Source of the DNA: Vreelandella andesensis
GTDB lineage: Bacteria; Pseudomonadota; Gammaproteobacteria; Pseudomonadales; Halomonadaceae
Reading direction: 5' to 3'
DNA length: 64,000 bases
Assembly: GCF_003989795.1 (NCBI RefSeq)
Contig: NZ_RZHG01000012.1
Location: 1-64,000 of the forward strand
The position numbers and the translations under genes were made by a program. Shown here in pieces: positions 11,050-20,644 of this stretch (positions are counted from its first letter, which is position 1; each line of letters starts with the position of its first letter). The notes beneath the pieces were generated by a model. The model was not told the DNA's origin. It worked only from the letters and a program-made list of their open reading frames with translations, and searched no databases.

Positions 11050-13226
11050 TATGACGCCCTCCCGATCTGGCCTTTGCGCAAGGCTTCGACCACCGTATCG
11101 CGGGGGCCATCTGCCATCACTTTTCCAGCATCCATAACAATGATGCGATCAACGAGGGATAGCAGCGAGGTACGGTGAGTGACAACGAGGATGGTTTTCC
11201 CTGGGGCAATATTCGTCAAATTGGTTTTAAACGCTTCCTCACTGGCGTTGTCCATTGAACTGGTTGGCTCATCCAGCAGCAAAATTGGCGGGTCTTGCAC
11301 CACGGCCCTTGCAATTGCAACCGCTTGCTTTTGCCCACCTGAAAGCGCCTGCCCGCGCTCACCCACTTCAAGATCAACACCTTTAGGATGGCTGTTAACC
11401 AGTGATTCAAGGCCGGCAATTTCGATCGCTCTAAGCAGCGCTTCATCATCAACCCGGTCGTTTCCACCACCAGCGACAATATTGTCCCGCAGCGTTCCTG
11501 CAAACAGGCTGACATCCTGAGGTACATAGCCGATATGACGACGAAGTTGCAGCGGGTCTAGCTGACGAATATCAACACCGTCTACCAATACCGCGCCGGA
11601 CGTTGGCTGATAAAAGCCAAGCACAAGTTTATTAAGCGATGACTTGCCGCAACCAATACGACCCAGTAGCGCAACTTTCTCACCGGCTTTGATTGAAATG
11701 GAGACATCACGTAATGCCTCTCTTTCTTCATCGGGATAGCGCAAGGTGACTTTGTCTAAGCGAATGCTGCCGGTAAAGCTGGGTTTTTCTACGTAAGCTT
11801 TACCTTCATGGCGTTCTACACCCTTGGCCATTACGCCATTTAACGATTCCAGGGCAGTCGAGGACTGATGATATTGCGCCAGCAAAGCAGCCGCTTGGCT
11901 GACAGGGGCCATTGCCCGGGAAGAAATCATGTAGGCAGCAATCAACCCACCTTGGGTCAAGTTGCCTTCAATAATCTGATAAACACCGATGATAATGACG
12001 CACACGGCCACGCTGTGCTGAGCCCACTGAGCAACGCTTGAAACCGAGGAGCTCACCATTTTGAGCTGAGCCCCGGTTCTGGATAGAAAGGCAGAGGCTT
12101 TTTCCCAGTGACGTTGAATCCGGCTTTCCGCGCGCAGCGCCTTGACGTTTTCTAATTGAGAAACAGACTCCACCAATAAAGCATTGCGTTGAGCGCCCAC
12201 CTCCCAGGTCGTTTGTGAAAGCTCATGCAGCTTGCCTTGTGCTGCTAGGGCATATAAAAGCACGAAAACGATACCCACGATTACCGGCAACACAAGCCAT
12301 GGGTTGATCAATGCAATGATGGCTGCGAAAAGCAGTACAAAGGGCAAATCCACGATACCAAGAATGGTGGCAGAACCGATAAACGCCCGCACCGATTCAA
12401 ACGATTGAAGCGTGGAAGTAAACGAACCTGTCGACGCTGGCCGTTCTTCTAAACGCAACCCTAAGGTTTTCGCCATAATAGCCGATGAGAGCTTTACGTC
12501 TGCCCGACTAGCGGCCAAATCAACAAAGGCGCTACGCATTAAGCGCAGTGCCAAGTCAAAGCACAGCACGATGAAAATGCCGATTGCCAGCACCCAAAGC
12601 GTTTCAGTAGCTTGGTTGGGCACGACACGGTCGTAAACATTTAACACAAACAGCGGCATCGCCAACGCGAACAAGTTAACCGCGACTGAACCTAAAACGA
12701 TGTCGCGATAGAGACGTCGATTTTCACGAATAACCCCCCAAAACCAGTGCTGATTCGGGCGTTTCTTAACCCCAGGCTCTGAGGTGCTGTCGGCTCTAAA
12801 CTTCGGCCGCACATAAATGGCTTCACCGCTGTAACCCGCATAAAGCTCATCTAGCGATATTTCCGTGTCAGCTTCTGACAGCTCAGGAAAGATCACTTTT
12901 GCCTTTTTCTGCTTGAGGTCTAACCCTAGCAACACACACGCGCGCCCAGGTTCCAGCAATAAAATTGCGGGAAACAAGGCAGGATTTAGCCCCGAAAGGT
13001 TACTTTTCACAATATGCGCAGTTAGCCCAGCCCGCGAGGCTGCCCGCCCGAAGACAGAAGGGATTAACTTTCCATGCTCTAAAGGCAGGCCCGCTCTTAA
13101 GGCCTCTGATGACACTTCGTGCTGATAGTAGGAAGCAACTGTCTTTAAACACTCTAGTAGCTCATCGTGTTCTTCCTGATCACTGCTGCGGTCAGTCCGA
13201 GATACTTCCAGCTTACGTTGCGTCAC
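11049..13226 (-). CDS. lapB: LapB-type ABC exporter with a catalytically dead C39-like domain
   Basis: 725 residues. The first 140 are a C39-peptidase-like domain without the catalytic Cys (LLECLKTVASYYQHE where the active site would be). Such domains bind RTX-adhesin cargo without cutting it, as in HlyB and LapB. Residues 160-440 form the six-helix membrane domain. The nucleotide-binding domain follows: Walker A GRIGCGKSS, Q-loop YVPQDVSLF, signature LSGGQKQ, Walker B ILLLDEPT and switch His in VVTHRTS. It powers export of the glycine/aspartate-rich giant adhesin from the cytoplasm in one step. It lies between the TolC-like and HlyD genes on the same strand and overlaps the HlyD start, which fits a dedicated operon. 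Confidence 0.93.
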   Translation of the reverse strand: MTQRKLEVSRTDRSSDQEEHDELLECLKTVASYYQHEVSSEALRAGLPLEHGKLIPSVFGRAASRAGLTAHIVKSNLSGLNPALFPAILLLEPGRACVLLGLDLKQKKAKVIFPELSEADTEISLDELYAGYSGEAIYVRPKFRADSTSEPGVKKRPNQHWFWGVIRENRRLYRDIVLGSVAVNLFALAMPLFVLNVYDRVVPNQATETLWVLAIGIFIVLCFDLALRLMRSAFVDLAASRADVKLSSAIMAKTLGLRLEERPASTGSFTSTLQSFESVRAFIGSATILGIVDLPFVLLFAAIIALINPWLVLPVIVGIVFVLLYALAAQGKLHELSQTTWEVGAQRNALLVESVSQLENVKALRAESRIQRHWEKASAFLSRTGAQLKMVSSSVSSVAQWAQHSVAVCVIIIGVYQIIEGNLTQGGLIAAYMISSRAMAPVSQAAALLAQYHQSSTALESLNGVMAKGVERHEGKAYVEKPSFTGSIRLDKVTLRYPDEEREALRDVSISIKAGEKVALLGRIGCGKSSLNKLVLGFYQPTSGAVLVDGVDIRQLDPLQLRRHIGYVPQDVSLFAGTLRDNIVAGGGNDRVDDEALLRAIEIAGLESLVNSHPKGVDLEVGERGQALSGGQKQAVAIARAVVQDPPILLLDEPTSSMDNASEEAFKTNLTNIAPGKTILVVTHRTSLLSLVDRIIVMDAGKVMADGPRDTVVEALRKGQIGRAS

Positions 13227-13330
13227 TGAAACCTCGTCGTGCTAATGAATACATCAAAAAAACCACTCACTTAAGCTTCACCAACGGACATGCTTGTAGC
13301 GGCGGCCCTGCGGCCACCGCTGATCAGCCA

Positions 13331-14803
13331 TTAAATGCCACGGGTAAAGTCTTCAAGTGTGAAGCCACGCGGCCCATCAATTGCACACGCCATTTCTGCA
13401 CGAGACGCCGCGTCTTCATAACCCAACTCATCAAGGCTAGGGATATCATCGCGGGCAACTTGTAGGGCTTGCATTAACTGCCCCATCGCCGCTAGCGTTC
13501 GTGCTTGAGCAAGCGTTAGATCAAATTGGCCATTCGCGTAGGCACGGCTGGCTTCGAAATACTCATTTTCACTGTCCAGTACGTCTAAAAGCGTGCGCTG
13601 GCCAATATCAAACTGCTGCTGATAAGCACCGCGCACACGGTCAATTGACTGCCGGTGTTCGTTTAAATATTCCAATTGTTCATTAAGGCGCTGCGTGTCG
13701 TTATAAGCGATTTGTGTCGTTTGCCTGACATTGGTGCACGCTGTTTCGCGCTGGCTATCCGCTTCTTCAATTCTTGTAGTGGCTGCATTGAAAGCAGCAT
13801 AGTCAGAGCCACCGCGGTAGAGATTCATGCTCGCGACAAGCTGAATGCTATGCTCATCGCGACGGCCGCCACCAACGTCATCTTGGTTGTTAGTGCCTGT
13901 ACGCCCTTGAATGTCCAAGCGAGGCATAAAGGCAGCACGAGCTGCCTCACGCTCAGCGCGTTGTACGGCAATATTTTCAACCGCCGCATGAAACTCGGGG
14001 TTACCCTGGAATGCCAATTCAATGGCATTACTGACATCGGTAGGCAACTCAGCGGCAAGAGACGGCGCGGGTGCCATATTTTGAGCGGGCAGCGTTCCCA
14101 CAATTCGCTGGAAGCGTGCGGTAACATCGTGAAGGTTTGACGCTTCAGACATAAGATTTGATTCAGCCAACGCTAAGCGACCGCTGATCTGTTCAAGATC
14201 AACCCCCCGCCCTGCGCCAGAAAGTGTCCGCTCTTCAATTTGAGCAAATACGCGCTGGTGTTCACGGTAGTTATCCTGCGCTAAGCGCACCAACTCGCGA
14301 TAACGCGACACATCCAGATAGGTACGAAAGGCTTCAAGCGCAATTTCTTCGCTAGCACCCAAAAGCTCAAAATAGGCAACGAGCCGAGCACGATCTAAAC
14401 GCTCAACTTCACTGCGGGTTGCAAAGCCATCGAAAACCATTTGCGTTAAGGTCAGCTCAGCAAAATCGCTCTGGTAACTGCCGCGACCATCATTTTGCTG
14501 GTCTTGCCTACCCACACCCGCGCTGATATCAATCGAGGGCAAATAGCCGCCCTGAGCAACACGAATATCATTTCCCGAAGCACTAAAGTTGGCCCAGGAT
14601 GCGTTTACCTGTGGGTTGGTAACGATGGCTTGCTGAATAGTACTTGGTAGATCGGTGGTTCCTGGCGCGTAAAGCGTCGCTGGTAACGACTGAGCCAAAG
14701 CAGAGAGGGGAAAGCAAGCTAAAGTAGTAAACGTGAGCGGCCGAATAGCGCGCTGTAAAAACACAGTTTTTAGCTTCATTTTAATGTTGTCTTTCATCGC
14801 CAT
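13331..14803 (-). CDS. lapE: TolC/LapE-family outer-membrane channel
   Basis: 490 residues. The signal peptide is TFTTLACFPLSALAQS near residues 23-40. The body is the duplicated helical barrel of outer-membrane efflux proteins: long amphipathic helices with motifs such as GYLPSIDISAGVGRQ, AFRTYLDVSRYRELVRLA, RAAFMPRLDIQGRTG and FDIGQRTLLDVLDSENEYFEASRAYANGQFDLTLAQ (given in part). AGGGA just upstream supports ATG at 14803; ATG at 14797 is also possible. In LapA systems this channel also holds the adhesin by its retention module. It is the first gene of the secretion operon, 104 bp before the ABC gene. Confidence 0.92.
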   Translation of the reverse strand: MAMKDNIKMKLKTVFLQRAIRPLTFTTLACFPLSALAQSLPATLYAPGTTDLPSTIQQAIVTNPQVNASWANFSASGNDIRVAQGGYLPSIDISAGVGRQDQQNDGRGSYQSDFAELTLTQMVFDGFATRSEVERLDRARLVAYFELLGASEEIALEAFRTYLDVSRYRELVRLAQDNYREHQRVFAQIEERTLSGAGRGVDLEQISGRLALAESNLMSEASNLHDVTARFQRIVGTLPAQNMAPAPSLAAELPTDVSNAIELAFQGNPEFHAAVENIAVQRAEREAARAAFMPRLDIQGRTGTNNQDDVGGGRRDEHSIQLVASMNLYRGGSDYAAFNAATTRIEEADSQRETACTNVRQTTQIAYNDTQRLNEQLEYLNEHRQSIDRVRGAYQQQFDIGQRTLLDVLDSENEYFEASRAYANGQFDLTLAQARTLAAMGQLMQALQVARDDIPSLDELGYEDAASRAEMACAIDGPRGFTLEDFTRGI

Positions 14804-15091
14804 AGATCCCTAATGAATATTTATGCTGCTGAAGAAATAGCTGCTAAACGCCACCAACCCCTGGGGCACACTCGACCATTCTGCTTAACCTTCCCGTAAT
14901 ACCTCATACTATTGCGTAGTGATGCGACTCAGTGATACGAATTAGCGCCGTTACATGGCTTAATTTAATAGCATCAGTGGGTAGGCTGACGCTATCAAGC
15001 CAAATGTCACAAAATTTTACAATAAAAATCCTAAAAAAACATTACTCAGTTTTTTTATTGGTTTCAAATTCTAGGTTCTGGCTTCTAGATT
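14804..15091. other. Intergenic region upstream of the secretion operon
   Basis: 288 bp, AT-rich, between the 3' end of an EamA transporter gene and the start of lapE, both on the minus strand. It should hold the promoter of the adhesin secretion operon, but I cannot fix -35/-10 boxes with confidence. Near 15068-15105 there are several imperfect copies of TTCTAGA/TTCTGG that run into the EamA stop codon. No gene is apparent here. Confidence 0.5.
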
Positions 15092-15964
15092 CTAGATTCT
15101 GGATTGCAGCTGCTGCAGCGCCAGTCCTGAAAGGATCAGTATTAATCCCGCGAAGGTGGACACTAACAATGGCTCATCGACCACTAAGTAGAGCAGCAGT
15201 AAGGAGATAGGAGGAGAGAGAAAGATTAGATTGGACACCTTGGCCGTACGCGACACCTTGCGAACCGCCATTTGCCAAAGTATGAAAGCGATTCCCATTT
15301 CGAAAAGTCCAACGTAAACACCCGCACCCAGGGCTTGCCATCCGTGCCAACGGAAGCCAGGCCCGGCGATCAATAGCAACGTTAAAACCGGCAAACCAAC
15401 GCTAAAATTCTGCCATTGGGCAATTAAAGACGCTCGCTCATCTTTTGCATTCAACAACCAGTAGAGCGCCCATAACAGCGTTGATACAAGAGCGAACACC
15501 ACCCCAAGCGGGTCTGCGAAATCGACATTGAATACATTGCCACGGGTGGCTATCACCCAGACACCTGCATAGGCAACAAGCCCCGCAACAACATCTATAC
15601 GAGTAAGGCGCTGCCCTAGTATCGGCACCGCAAGAAGTGCCATTGCAAGCGCCCAGGTATAATTCAGCGCCATTGCCTCCTGGCCTGGCAGCCTGTCATA
15701 AGCGGCAAATAGCACTAGATAATAGGCAACCGGATTCATCAACCCCGCCCAGGCCGCGGTGCGCCAGCCATGGCGAAGAGCTTCTGTTAAGTGCCCCTGC
15801 TTCACCACAAGAACAAACATGAACACCCAAGACACAAGGGCCGCAAGCCACATCAACTCAAGTGGGCTCATCCATGTAAGAGCGACTTTAAACGCGGTAG
15901 CAACCGTCGACCAAAGCGCCACCGCCCCAAGACCATACAGTACCGCTTGACGATCTTGGTTCAT
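15092..15964 (-). CDS. EamA/DMT-family membrane transporter
   Basis: 290 residues with about ten hydrophobic helices in two repeated halves, as in drug/metabolite transporters. Features include ALWSTVATAFKVAL near the start, GLMNPVAYYLVLFAAYDRLPGQEAMALNYTW (in part) in the first repeat and LIFLSPPISLLLLYLVVDEPL in the second. The start codon overlaps the stop of the SelW-like gene (ATGA, 15961-15964), so the two form a coupled pair. It is probably an exporter of small metabolites; no substrate can be named. The 3' end overlaps a short TTCTAGA-rich repeat, so the last residues (LQQLQSRI) may be variable. Confidence 0.88.
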   Translation of the reverse strand: MNQDRQAVLYGLGAVALWSTVATAFKVALTWMSPLELMWLAALVSWVFMFVLVVKQGHLTEALRHGWRTAAWAGLMNPVAYYLVLFAAYDRLPGQEAMALNYTWALAMALLAVPILGQRLTRIDVVAGLVAYAGVWVIATRGNVFNVDFADPLGVVFALVSTLLWALYWLLNAKDERASLIAQWQNFSVGLPVLTLLLIAGPGFRWHGWQALGAGVYVGLFEMGIAFILWQMAVRKVSRTAKVSNLIFLSPPISLLLLYLVVDEPLLVSTFAGLILILSGLALQQLQSRI

Positions 15965-16230
15965 CGGTCGATATGCCCCAGATCTCGGGCTGGCTCGATC
16001 TTATCCCGCACGCGCTGCTTTAGGACTTTGATATCTGGAAAGCCGCCATCGCGCTTTCTTTCCCATAGCAACGCCTCGTCGCACCATATTTCAAAAGTGC
16101 CACCCCGAGAGGGAGACAACGCGACCTCCGCAAGGCTTTCACCGAAGGTGGAAAGAAGCTCTTGAGCATACCAAGCGCTGCGCAACAACCACTGGCACTG
16201 CGTGCAGTAACGTATTTGAATGCGTGACAT
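15961..16230 (-). CDS. SelW/SelT/SelH (Rdx)-family redox protein
   Basis: 89 residues. It begins with IRYCTQCQWLLRSAWYAQELL, the CxxC thioredoxin-like motif of the Rdx family with Cys in the place of selenocysteine, and continues with a compact beta sheet containing GGTFEIWCDEALLWERKRDGGFP. Bacterial members are small cytoplasmic proteins thought to act in thiol redox chemistry. Its stop overlaps the EamA start by 4 bp. The role of the pairing is unknown. Confidence 0.9.
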   Translation of the reverse strand: MSRIQIRYCTQCQWLLRSAWYAQELLSTFGESLAEVALSPSRGGTFEIWCDEALLWERKRDGGFPDIKVLKQRVRDKIEPARDLGHIDR

Positions 16231-16311
16231 ACAGGGGTTCCTAAACGTTTTAATGTGGCATCCTTGTTTTTTATTCTGTCACCTTACATTAGCAACTGCC
16301 AAGGGAACCCA

Positions 16312-17625
16312 ATGGCCGAACATAATGTTTCTCAAACCCGCGCTTACGAGTGGCTGACAGGCGATGATGATAGCCGAATGTGCGATGACATTCCCGACGA
16401 AGCATGCCATGAACAACCGCGTAATTTTTTTCTGCACCTTTGCGCCTCGTTAGGCAATAAACTTGCCGATGAACTCTCCAGTGCCCGCTTAGTACTGCCT
16501 TGGTTAATGGGGATTATTGGTGCCCCGGTATGGATGGTTGGCCTGTTAGTACCCATCCGCGAAGCGGGAGCGCTGTTACCGCAGTTATTCGTCGCTGGTT
16601 TTATTCGCTTAAAACCAACACGCAAATGGGTATGGGTAGCAGGCGCGATAATTCAAGCACTAGCGGCATTAGCGCTAGCACTGTTAGCACTAGTGGGCAG
16701 CGGCTCCCTAGGGGGCGCAATGGTGCTAAGCGCACTGGTTTTGCTATCGCTGGCGCGGGGGCTATCGTCAATAGCAACAAAAGACGTGCTGGGTAAAACT
16801 ATTGCTAAGCGACGTCGTGGAACTCTGATGGGCTGGAGCGGCAGTGTCGCAGGTGCCGCTACCCTAGTGGCCGGCGGTGTTTTAATGTGGTTTGGCGACC
16901 AATCCGGCAATGTAGCACTCGCTATTTTATTGGTTGTGGCCGCCGCAGGGTGGCTACTTAACGCCGTAAGTGCAGCACGTATAGCGGAAGTGCCGGGGGC
17001 TGTTGAAGGCGGGGAAAATGCATGGGACAGCATTAAATTAGGGCTTTCTTTACTTAAAGAAGATCGCAACTTTCTACATTTCAATCTGGCTCGCGCTCTG
17101 CTTCTCTCCAGCGCCTTGGCATTACCCTATTTAGCCCTGCTAGGCCAACAGCAAAGCGGAACTAACTTAGGCGGCCTTGGCCTGCTGGTAGTGGTATCGG
17201 GCGCTGCTGCCATGGTGGCAAGCCCTGTATGGGGTAAGCGAGCGGACCAATCGAGCCGCCGAGTGATGCGAGATGCGGCCATCGGCACCGTCATTTGCTG
17301 TCTGCTGGGCGCAAGTCTGGCGTGGCTACCTAATCAGTGGAGTCAAAACGTTTGGCCCTATGCAATTATTTACGCGCTTTTGGTTATCGTCCATCACGGC
17401 GTGCGACTAGGTCGTAAAACTTACTTAGTCGATATGGCCACTCAAGAAAATCGGGCGCTGTATGTTGCGTTGTCTAACACCCTGACCGGCATATTGATGC
17501 TGGTGGTGGGTGGGGTAATCGGTGGTTTGGCGCAATGGCTTGGTAGCGCTCCACTGTTGTTAATACTTGCTGGGACAGCGTTCTGCGCAATGTTATCAGC
17601 ACAGCGATTATCTGAAGCAGAATAG
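16312..17625 (+). CDS. Major facilitator superfamily transporter
   Basis: 437 residues from ATG at 16312, preceded by AAGGGAA; a GTG at 16255 would add a hydrophobic leader with no ribosome-binding site. A hydrophilic N-terminus of about 50 residues is followed by roughly twelve hydrophobic helices in two halves. Loop 2-3 carries IREAGALLPQLFVAGFIRLKP and the central loop is short and acidic (VPGAVEGGENAWDSIKLG). It is an inner-membrane secondary transporter. The substrate cannot be predicted, and its neighbours (SelW, EamA, LOV protein) do not define it. Confidence 0.85.
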   Translation: MAEHNVSQTRAYEWLTGDDDSRMCDDIPDEACHEQPRNFFLHLCASLGNKLADELSSARLVLPWLMGIIGAPVWMVGLLVPIREAGALLPQLFVAGFIRLKPTRKWVWVAGAIIQALAALALALLALVGSGSLGGAMVLSALVLLSLARGLSSIATKDVLGKTIAKRRRGTLMGWSGSVAGAATLVAGGVLMWFGDQSGNVALAILLVVAAAGWLLNAVSAARIAEVPGAVEGGENAWDSIKLGLSLLKEDRNFLHFNLARALLLSSALALPYLALLGQQQSGTNLGGLGLLVVVSGAAAMVASPVWGKRADQSSRRVMRDAAIGTVICCLLGASLAWLPNQWSQNVWPYAIIYALLVIVHHGVRLGRKTYLVDMATQENRALYVALSNTLTGILMLVVGGVIGGLAQWLGSAPLLLILAGTAFCAMLSAQRLSEAE

Positions 17626-17798
17626 CGCTGTCGATTGCAATGCAACACAACGCTCGCCATGATGGTAGGTAATTAGCGGTGTTTAGCTGTTTTTTTGCTA
17701 TTCTAATTTTATTAAGCAACATGAAATGCCGCTTAGCGTCGCGTTGATGGAAAGCGCCATAGCTACGGAAGAACGAGAGCAGCAACAGGAACCCATTA

Positions 17799-18236
17799 AT
17801 GAAACGATCTCCTTTGATCAGCCCGGAGTTACTCGAACGCATTGTTGACGCCTCCGAGGATGGCATCGTCGTTGCAGAGCAAGAAGGCGACGAAAACATC
17901 CTTATCTACGTCAATAAAGGCTTTGAACGTCTCACCGGCTACAGTGCAGATGAAATTCTTTATCGCGACTGCCGTTTTTTACAAAATGAAGACCGCGACC
18001 AAGATGAGCTGATGTCTATCCGTGAAGCACTGAAAGAGGGTCGCCCTTCTCGCGAAGTGCTGCGTAATTATCGTAAAGACGGCACCATGTTTTGGAACGA
18101 ACTCTCCATAACACCCGTTTATGACGAAGCTGATAATTTGATGTACTACATTGGCGTCCAGAAAGATGTGACTGAGCGCGTAGAAGCACAGCAGGCATTA
18201 GCAGCGCTTCAAAAGCGTCAAGAACTGACAGAATAA
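17799..18236 (+). CDS. Short LOV blue-light photoreceptor (PpSB1/PpSB2-LOV type)
   Basis: 145 residues, a single PAS/LOV domain with short flanking helices and no output domain. The photoactive motif is YRDCRFLQ with Cys58, the residue that bonds to flavin C4a under blue light. Flavin-contacting residues are also present: N90 in NYRKDG, N100 in WNELSIT and Q121 in IGVQKDVT. Length and sequence match the Pseudomonas putida short LOV proteins SB1 and SB2 (VDAS-DGIVVAE start, DRDQ after the Cys motif). In P. putida these are required, with LitR-class regulators, for light induction of phrB and cryB. Two photolyase/cryptochrome operons lie 10 and 19 kb away. An AGGA site precedes the ATG. Confidence 0.93.
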   Translation: MKRSPLISPELLERIVDASEDGIVVAEQEGDENILIYVNKGFERLTGYSADEILYRDCRFLQNEDRDQDELMSIREALKEGRPSREVLRNYRKDGTMFWNELSITPVYDEADNLMYYIGVQKDVTERVEAQQALAALQKRQELTE

Positions 18237-18396
18237 AAAAACGACGATAAAAATCGATTGGGGCTTGAACTTCAACCTGAGTGGCGTTATACGGTGACTA
18301 AGCGCAAGAAAGCGCTGGGCGCTTCTTATTTCATGCATTGTTGAAAGAAGAAGCCATTGTGATGCCGGTGCGCCGGCTTGGGTTGGAGGGCATACC

Positions 18397-18609
18397 ATGA
18401 GCCGTAACCCCTTAAATCGTGAAACTTATGTCAGTGATGCAATCGATGCAGATGAGTTTGATAACCTAGATGCTGTGAACGATGATCATTACGGTAAAAG
18501 CAAACCCAGCAAAGCAGATACACTTCGCGCCCGCCGCCAAGTAGAAGCATGGCTTGAAGAACGTCGTTTGCAGCGCGCTATTGAAGACGATTGGGATGAA
18601 GAGGAGTAA
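18397..18609 (+). CDS. Small PA3496-family-like protein, putative envelope integrity
   Basis: 70 residues, very acidic in the first half, with a charged helix at residues 45-66 (LRARRQVEAWLEERRLQRAI) and an acidic tail. The helix resembles the PA3496 family of small gammaproteobacterial proteins annotated as putative envelope-integrity factors. A GGAGG ribosome-binding site lies upstream of ATG at 18397. There is no signal peptide or membrane segment. The family match is from memory of the motif; the function is not established. Confidence 0.65.
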   Translation: MSRNPLNRETYVSDAIDADEFDNLDAVNDDHYGKSKPSKADTLRARRQVEAWLEERRLQRAIEDDWDEEE

Positions 18610-18869
18610 CCTCAGTACCTCAACCGCTTTTATTGATTGGCAGCTTGGTTATGTCAACCTGGTTACGAAAACCTGGTCGTAAAAACTTAGTTTCGACGCC
18701 TAGTTACTCAAAGTAATGGCCGCACAAAGCCCCCACTAGGCTGCTGATCAACCTATCAAAACGACTTATCGTCTGCGCTTCTGGCCTTTGCCCGCGCTGA
18801 GCACTATCATCTTAGTCCTACGCCAGCATAAAGCTGCGACTCTTTTCTCCAACAAACTAACGGATTTCC

Positions 18870-20531
18870 ATGGCGCAATACGTATTCACCATGAACAGGG
18901 TCGGCAAAGTTGTGCCGCCCAAAAAGCAAATTCTCAAGGATATTTCGCTATCGTTTTTCCCGGGCGCTAAAATTGGCGTGCTAGGTTTAAACGGTTCCGG
19001 CAAATCCACACTGCTACGCATTATGGCCGGTGTCGATAAAGAGTTTGAAGGTGAAGCTCGTCCGATGCCTGGCATTAATGTGGGCTACCTACCTCAGGAG
19101 CCCCAGCTTGATGATGAAAAAAACGTTCGCGATACGGTAGAAGAAGCATTAGGCGCCATTAAAGAAGCACAGGAAAAATTGGATGCGGTGTATGCTGCTT
19201 ATGCCGAACCTGATGCGGATTTTGATGCCCTAGCAAGCGAACAAGCACGCCTTGAAAACATTATTGAAGCCGCCGATGCTCATAACCTTGAGCGTAAGCT
19301 AGAAGTCGCTGCAGAAGCGCTGCGCCTGCCGCCTTGGGATGCCAAAGTAGGCAACCTTTCCGGGGGTGAGCGCCGCCGTGTGGCACTTTGCCGCCTGCTA
19401 CTTTCAAGCCCCGACATGCTCCTGCTTGACGAGCCTACCAACCACTTGGATGCTGAATCCGTTGCTTGGCTAGAGCGCTTCTTACACGACTATAGCGGTA
19501 CCGTCGTCGCCATTACCCACGACCGTTACTTCCTGGACAACGTCGCGGGATGGATTTTAGAGCTTGACCGCGGCCAAGGCATCCCGTTTGAAGGCAACTA
19601 CTCTCAGTGGTTGGAACAGAAAGAACAGCGCCTGAACCAAGAAGCCAAACAGGAAGTCTCGCGCCAAAAAGCCATCAAGCAAGAGCTTGAGTGGGTGCGC
19701 AGTAACACCAAAGGTCGCCAAGCAAAGAGCAAAGCGCGCCTTAATCGCTTTGAAGAGATGCAGTCTGGCGATTTCCAAAAGCGCAATGAAACGAACGAGA
19801 TCTATATTCCACCTGGCCCGCGCCTGGGTGACAAAGTCATCGAGTTTCATAACGTCACCAAGCGGTTTGATGACAAGCTGCTCTACCAGGACCTCTCTTT
19901 TACCATTCCTCAAGGGGCAATTGTAGGGATCGTAGGTGGCAACGGGGCCGGTAAATCAACACTGTTCAAGCTGGTCACTGGCCAAGAACAGCCGGATGCT
20001 GGCGACGTCGTGATTGGCGAGACTGTCGATATTGCCTATGTTGAGCAGCTGCGAGACGCGCTCGACGACAAGCAAACGGTCTGGGAAGCCGTCTCTGACG
20101 GGCAAGATGTTCTAAACATTAACGGTTACGAAGTTTCTTCCCGTGCCTATGTAGGCCGGTTTAACTTTAAGGGCAACGATCAGCAGAAGCGCCTAGACGA
20201 GCTTTCTGGTGGTGAGCGCGGCCGGCTGCAGCTTGCCCAAACGCTTAAACAAGGTGCGAACGTACTGTTGTTAGACGAACCTTCAAACGATCTGGATATT
20301 GAGACCCTACGTGCTTTGGAAGAAGCGCTGCTGGCCTTCCCAGGCTGCGCGATGGTGATCTCTCACGACCGTTGGTTCCTTGACCGTATCGCGACGCACA
20401 TCCTCGCCTTTGAAGGGGATTCAGAAGTCGTGTTCTTCGATGGTAACTACACCGAATATGAAGAAGACCACAAAAAACGCGTGGGTAACGACACGCCTAA
20501 GCGGATGAAGTACAAGCGCATCGACGCATAA
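18870..20531 (+). CDS. ettA: Energy-dependent translational throttle protein EttA (ABC-F)
   Basis: 553 residues, against about 555 in E. coli. Two ABC cassettes without membrane domains: first Walker A GLNGSGKST with signature LSGGERRRVALCRLLL, second GGNGAGKST with LSGGERGRLQLAQTL. Between them is the basic P-site tRNA-interaction linker region (SNTKGRQAKSKARLNRFEEM). The N-terminus MAQYVFTMNRVGKVVPPKK and the C-terminus TPKRMKYKRIDA are characteristic of EttA. It binds the ribosomal E site and gates entry into elongation according to ATP/ADP. A bidirectional terminator follows. Confidence 0.96.
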   Translation: MAQYVFTMNRVGKVVPPKKQILKDISLSFFPGAKIGVLGLNGSGKSTLLRIMAGVDKEFEGEARPMPGINVGYLPQEPQLDDEKNVRDTVEEALGAIKEAQEKLDAVYAAYAEPDADFDALASEQARLENIIEAADAHNLERKLEVAAEALRLPPWDAKVGNLSGGERRRVALCRLLLSSPDMLLLDEPTNHLDAESVAWLERFLHDYSGTVVAITHDRYFLDNVAGWILELDRGQGIPFEGNYSQWLEQKEQRLNQEAKQEVSRQKAIKQELEWVRSNTKGRQAKSKARLNRFEEMQSGDFQKRNETNEIYIPPGPRLGDKVIEFHNVTKRFDDKLLYQDLSFTIPQGAIVGIVGGNGAGKSTLFKLVTGQEQPDAGDVVIGETVDIAYVEQLRDALDDKQTVWEAVSDGQDVLNINGYEVSSRAYVGRFNFKGNDQQKRLDELSGGERGRLQLAQTLKQGANVLLLDEPSNDLDIETLRALEEALLAFPGCAMVISHDRWFLDRIATHILAFEGDSEVVFFDGNYTEYEEDHKKRVGNDTPKRMKYKRIDA

Positions 20532-20558
20532 CAAGTCGTTGTTATACTGCTGATACAT

Positions 20559-20602
20559 AAAAAGCCCCTTGTGCGCTAACCTTCAACGCACCGGGGCTTT
20601 TT
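20559..20602. terminator. Bidirectional rho-independent terminator between ettA and hinT
   Basis: AAAAAGCCCC (20559-20568) pairs with GGGGCTTTTT (20593-20602), with an inner GTGCG/CGCAC pairing, and gives a U-tract on both strands. It sits between the convergent ettA and hinT genes. Confidence 0.93.
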
Positions 20603-20644
20603 GCTTTTATCGGTTTATAAAAAAACGATGAAACTGAAACGTTA

